The notes under the pieces are model-generated. The model saw only the letters and a list, made by a program, of their open reading frames with translations, ran no database searches and was not told where the DNA came from. Positions 51,119 through 52,675 of a stretch of DNA of 52,675 nt are shown one piece after another. A program made the position numbers and the translations under genes. The first letter of the stretch is position 1; the number at the start of each line of letters is the position of its first letter. Source of the stretch: Acidobacteriota bacterium (lineage in GTDB: Bacteria; Acidobacteriota; Thermoanaerobaculia; Multivoradales; JBCCEF01); the NCBI GenBank assembly GCA_039028635.1, contig JBCCHV010000045.1, forward strand, positions 1 to 52,675, written 5' to 3'.

Positions 51119-52206
51119 CGGTCCCAGGCGTCGCCGATCACCCGGCGCAGTTCGGGCGTGGCGAGCTGAAAGTTCCGTCCCACGGTGTGGGGCGGCGGAA
51201 ACCACTTCCACAGGAAGGAGCCCAGCACCCGCGGCTCGCCTTCGACGGCGTCGAGAGCGACTCGCAGGCACACGGCCTGGATGGCCTCCGCTTCAGCGCC
51301 GTCGGTGCGGTACTCCCAGGGCGCTACCGGGGCGGAGAAGGAGCGGTTGTAGCCCAGCTCCGTAAACACGATGTCGCGCTCGTGGCGGTCGGCGAAGGCG
51401 CGCAGCCGCTGCATCTCTTGGCGCCAGCCGGCAGTGATCTCGGGCTCCAGCGCTCGCGGATCCTTGAGGGCCTCTTCGGTGAGCGGGAAGTAGGCCTGGA
51501 TGCCGATCCAGTCGAGGTCGTCCCAGAACTCGACGCGCTGGTAGTCGGTCCAGTTGGCGGCGTAAGTAAGGGGGGCTTTCTGGATGCGGCGCACTTTGGC
51601 GATCAGGGTGCGCCAGCGCTCGCTCTGGTCGAGGGTGCGGTCGAGCTCGGTGCCGACGGCGAAGGCGTCGGCGCCGCGGGCGGCGTGGGCCATGGCGAGG
51701 ATCCAGCGCTCGTAGCTGCTCCAGAAGCGCTCCCAGGAGGCGTCGTCGTCGAAGGTGATGTCGCCGCGCCAGCGGAAGGGCGAGCGCCAGTAGCCGAGGT
51801 GCGGCTTGATCAGAATCTTGAGGCCGCGGGCGTGGGCCGCGGCGATGGGGCGCGTGATGTGGGCCGGTGGGTTTTCGGGATCGAATTCGCGAAAGCGCAC
51901 GGTGCCGTCGCCGCGAATCCAGCCATAGGGGTGGATGGCGACCCAGTTGGCGCCGACGCTCTGCAGATCGTCGAGGGCGGGGTCGATGACGTCGGTGCCC
52001 CAGTCCTGACCGTCGCGGTGGGTGGAGACGGTGATGCCGCGGATGGTCGGCGAGGTGGTGGCCGATTTCGGGTCTCCGGGGGCCTTGAACTCCTTGGTCG
52101 CCGGACTGCCCGGGTTGCCGCCGGCGCTGGCCGCGGCGACGTGGGCGGGCGGCGCGGTGCAGGCGGCGATCGGGAGGAGCAGGAGGGCGATGCAGGCTCG
52201 CAGCAT
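51115..52206 (-). CDS. GH113-like TIM-barrel glycoside hydrolase lipoprotein
   Basis: ATG 52206 gives 363 residues with lipobox L-P-I-A-A-C. After a low-complexity linker the barrel begins I-R-G-I-T-V-S-T-H and continues G-A-N-W-V-A-I-H-P-Y-G-W, L-K-I-L-I-K-P-H-L-G, the acid/base Glu in F-A-V-G-T-E-L-D, D-W-I-G-I-Q-A-Y-F-P, the nucleophile Glu in I-V-F-T-E-L-G-Y and F-L-W-K-W-F. This order matches GH113 beta-mannanase-like proteins of clan GH-A. Substrate not proven. TATTCT lies 8 nt before the ATG (minus strand 52215-52220). The stop shares bases with the amine oxidase stop. Confidence 0.88.
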   Translation of the reverse strand: MLRACIALLLLPIAACTAPPAHVAAASAGGNPGSPATKEFKAPGDPKSATTSPTIRGITVSTHRDGQDWGTDVIDPALDDLQSVGANWVAIHPYGWIRGDGTVRFREFDPENPPAHITRPIAAAHARGLKILIKPHLGYWRSPFRWRGDITFDDDASWERFWSSYERWILAMAHAARGADAFAVGTELDRTLDQSERWRTLIAKVRRIQKAPLTYAANWTDYQRVEFWDDLDWIGIQAYFPLTEEALKDPRALEPEITAGWRQEMQRLRAFADRHERDIVFTELGYNRSFSAPVAPWEYRTDGAEAEAIQAVCLRVALDAVEGEPRVLGSFLWKWFPPPHTVGRNFQLATPELRRVIGDAWDR

Positions 52207-52675
52207 GGCGTTTGAGAATACGTCAAGTTCGGGGCTGGGGTTTGCGGGGCCTCGCTCCTTCGGGACCTTGACTGGCCCCGCCGACTGCTCGTGGAGGGCC
52301 GCCGGCCATCCCCCGCCGCCTGCGCGCGGTGCTCGGAACTCGCCTGGGGGTTGGTGGCTTCGCGGGTCGCGTTTGTCTTCGAAGGTTTCCTGCTTCGGTT
52401 CACTTGGTGGGCTCGGACATCTGCGCTCCGTGCTCGTTCGGCGGGGGCTGGCCGGCTCCGTGGATGTGGGCCGGCGCCGTTGGTTTGGATGGAGGGGTCG
52501 CCGGCACGGGTTGATAGGTGTGCGGCCCGTGGTTTGGGAGGTTGGTTGCAGGAGGCCGCCGGCCCACCCCCCCCCCACCCCCCGCGGGACCGACAACACC
52601 AGCGGGGTGGGGGGGTGGGGGGGGGGGAGATGGTTTTAAAAAAAATAAGGATAGGGGGAGTAGTTTGGGGGAAAC
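52207..52675. other. gene-free right edge, decaying into homopolymer
   Basis: The first 340 bases are ordinary GC-rich DNA with the glycosidase upstream region and no convincing gene. From about 52560 the sequence becomes long C runs, then long G runs, then an AT-rich scrap ending in GGGGGAAAC. I take the last 115 bases as a contig-end artefact or unresolved repeat. Confidence 0.6.
52563..52627. repeat. imperfect C-run/G-run inverted repeat at contig end
   Basis: C runs broken by single A bases and ending GC (52563-52584) face GC followed by G runs broken by single T bases (52601-52627), with a 16-base loop. Run lengths differ slightly between arms. This pattern suggests a fold-back or polymerase slippage product rather than genome sequence. 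Confidence 0.5.

Noticed and set aside
1-52675. CRISPR array, prophage, insertion sequence or biosynthetic megasynthase
   Set aside because: No spaced direct repeats, no transposase or integrase motifs, no terminal inverted repeats and no PKS/NRPS domains were seen on either strand.

Overview
The window is GC-rich chromosomal DNA from an uncultured-type Gram-negative bacterium, most likely an Acidobacteriota of the Thermoanaerobaculia kind. This placement rests on the gene mix, not on a marker gene. The clues are three proteins ending in IPTL-type C-terminal sorting signals, two ending in the FADGFESG/FADSFESG tail, a Ser/Thr kinase fused to a winged helix and TPRs, a TPR-CHAT protein, an ECF42 sigma factor beside a YCII/DGPF protein, and many lipoproteins. 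I found no rRNA, complete tRNA, transposase, integrase, phage gene or CRISPR array. The right edge decays into C/G homopolymer sequence and looks like a contig end.

Layout. 0.3-1.1 kb: divergent HxlR regulator and DUF1330-like protein around a clear operator. 1.3-3.1 kb: a deoxyribosyltransferase/TIR-like protein followed by a 2-oxoglutarate/Fe(II) oxygenase. 3.0-4.3 kb: IPTL-CTERM secreted protein. 4.5-12.4 kb: a candidate unit made of an extracytoplasmic PDZ-TPR-CHAT peptidase, a small PKD secreted protein, a membrane protein, an ECF-like sigma factor translationally coupled to it, and a divergent secreted protein with a dockerin-like repeat and a cysteine-rich tail. 12.6-21.4 kb: acyltransferase 3, TPR/BNR lipoprotein, formylglycine-enzyme-like lipoprotein, nucleobase permease, small secreted protein, alpha/beta hydrolase, DUF2268-type metalloprotease, coiled-coil lipoprotein. 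21.6-25 kb: winged helix / pseudo-cyclase / Ser-Thr kinase / TM / TPR fusion. 25-27.9 kb: two divergent beta-helix secreted proteins. 28-30.6 kb: MarR / TAP-like hydrolase / GNAT operon. 30.7-35 kb: S1 protease with cysteine-rich tail, DoxX, TolB-like propeller, DUF4410-like protein, YceI. 35.1-37.5 kb: second MarR, then YCII + ECF42 sigma pair. 37.6-52.2 kb: alkaline phosphatase, SBBP-repeat IPTL protein, OsmC, large metalloprotease, FG-GAP/ASPIC IPTL protein, two-domain VOC protein, cysteine synthase, Tat flavin amine oxidase, GH113-like lipoprotein.

How it works together. Most products are exported (Sec, Tat, lipobox or sorting-signal proteins), so this is largely an envelope and secretome region with local one-component regulators. 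Regulation is unusually readable: both MarR genes and the HxlR gene have palindromic operators lying on recognisable -35/-10 elements, and about nine genes carry a -10-like TAnnnT 6-8 nt before the start codon, pointing to frequent leaderless transcription. Convergent neighbours are often packed with 0-4 bp between stop codons or overlap.

The best candidates for undescribed biology are the CHAT/sigma island (4.5-12.4 kb), the winged-helix kinase fusion (21.6-25 kb) and the deoxyribosyltransferase/TIR-like protein (1.3-2.3 kb). All functional statements come from reading the sequence; no database search was run.
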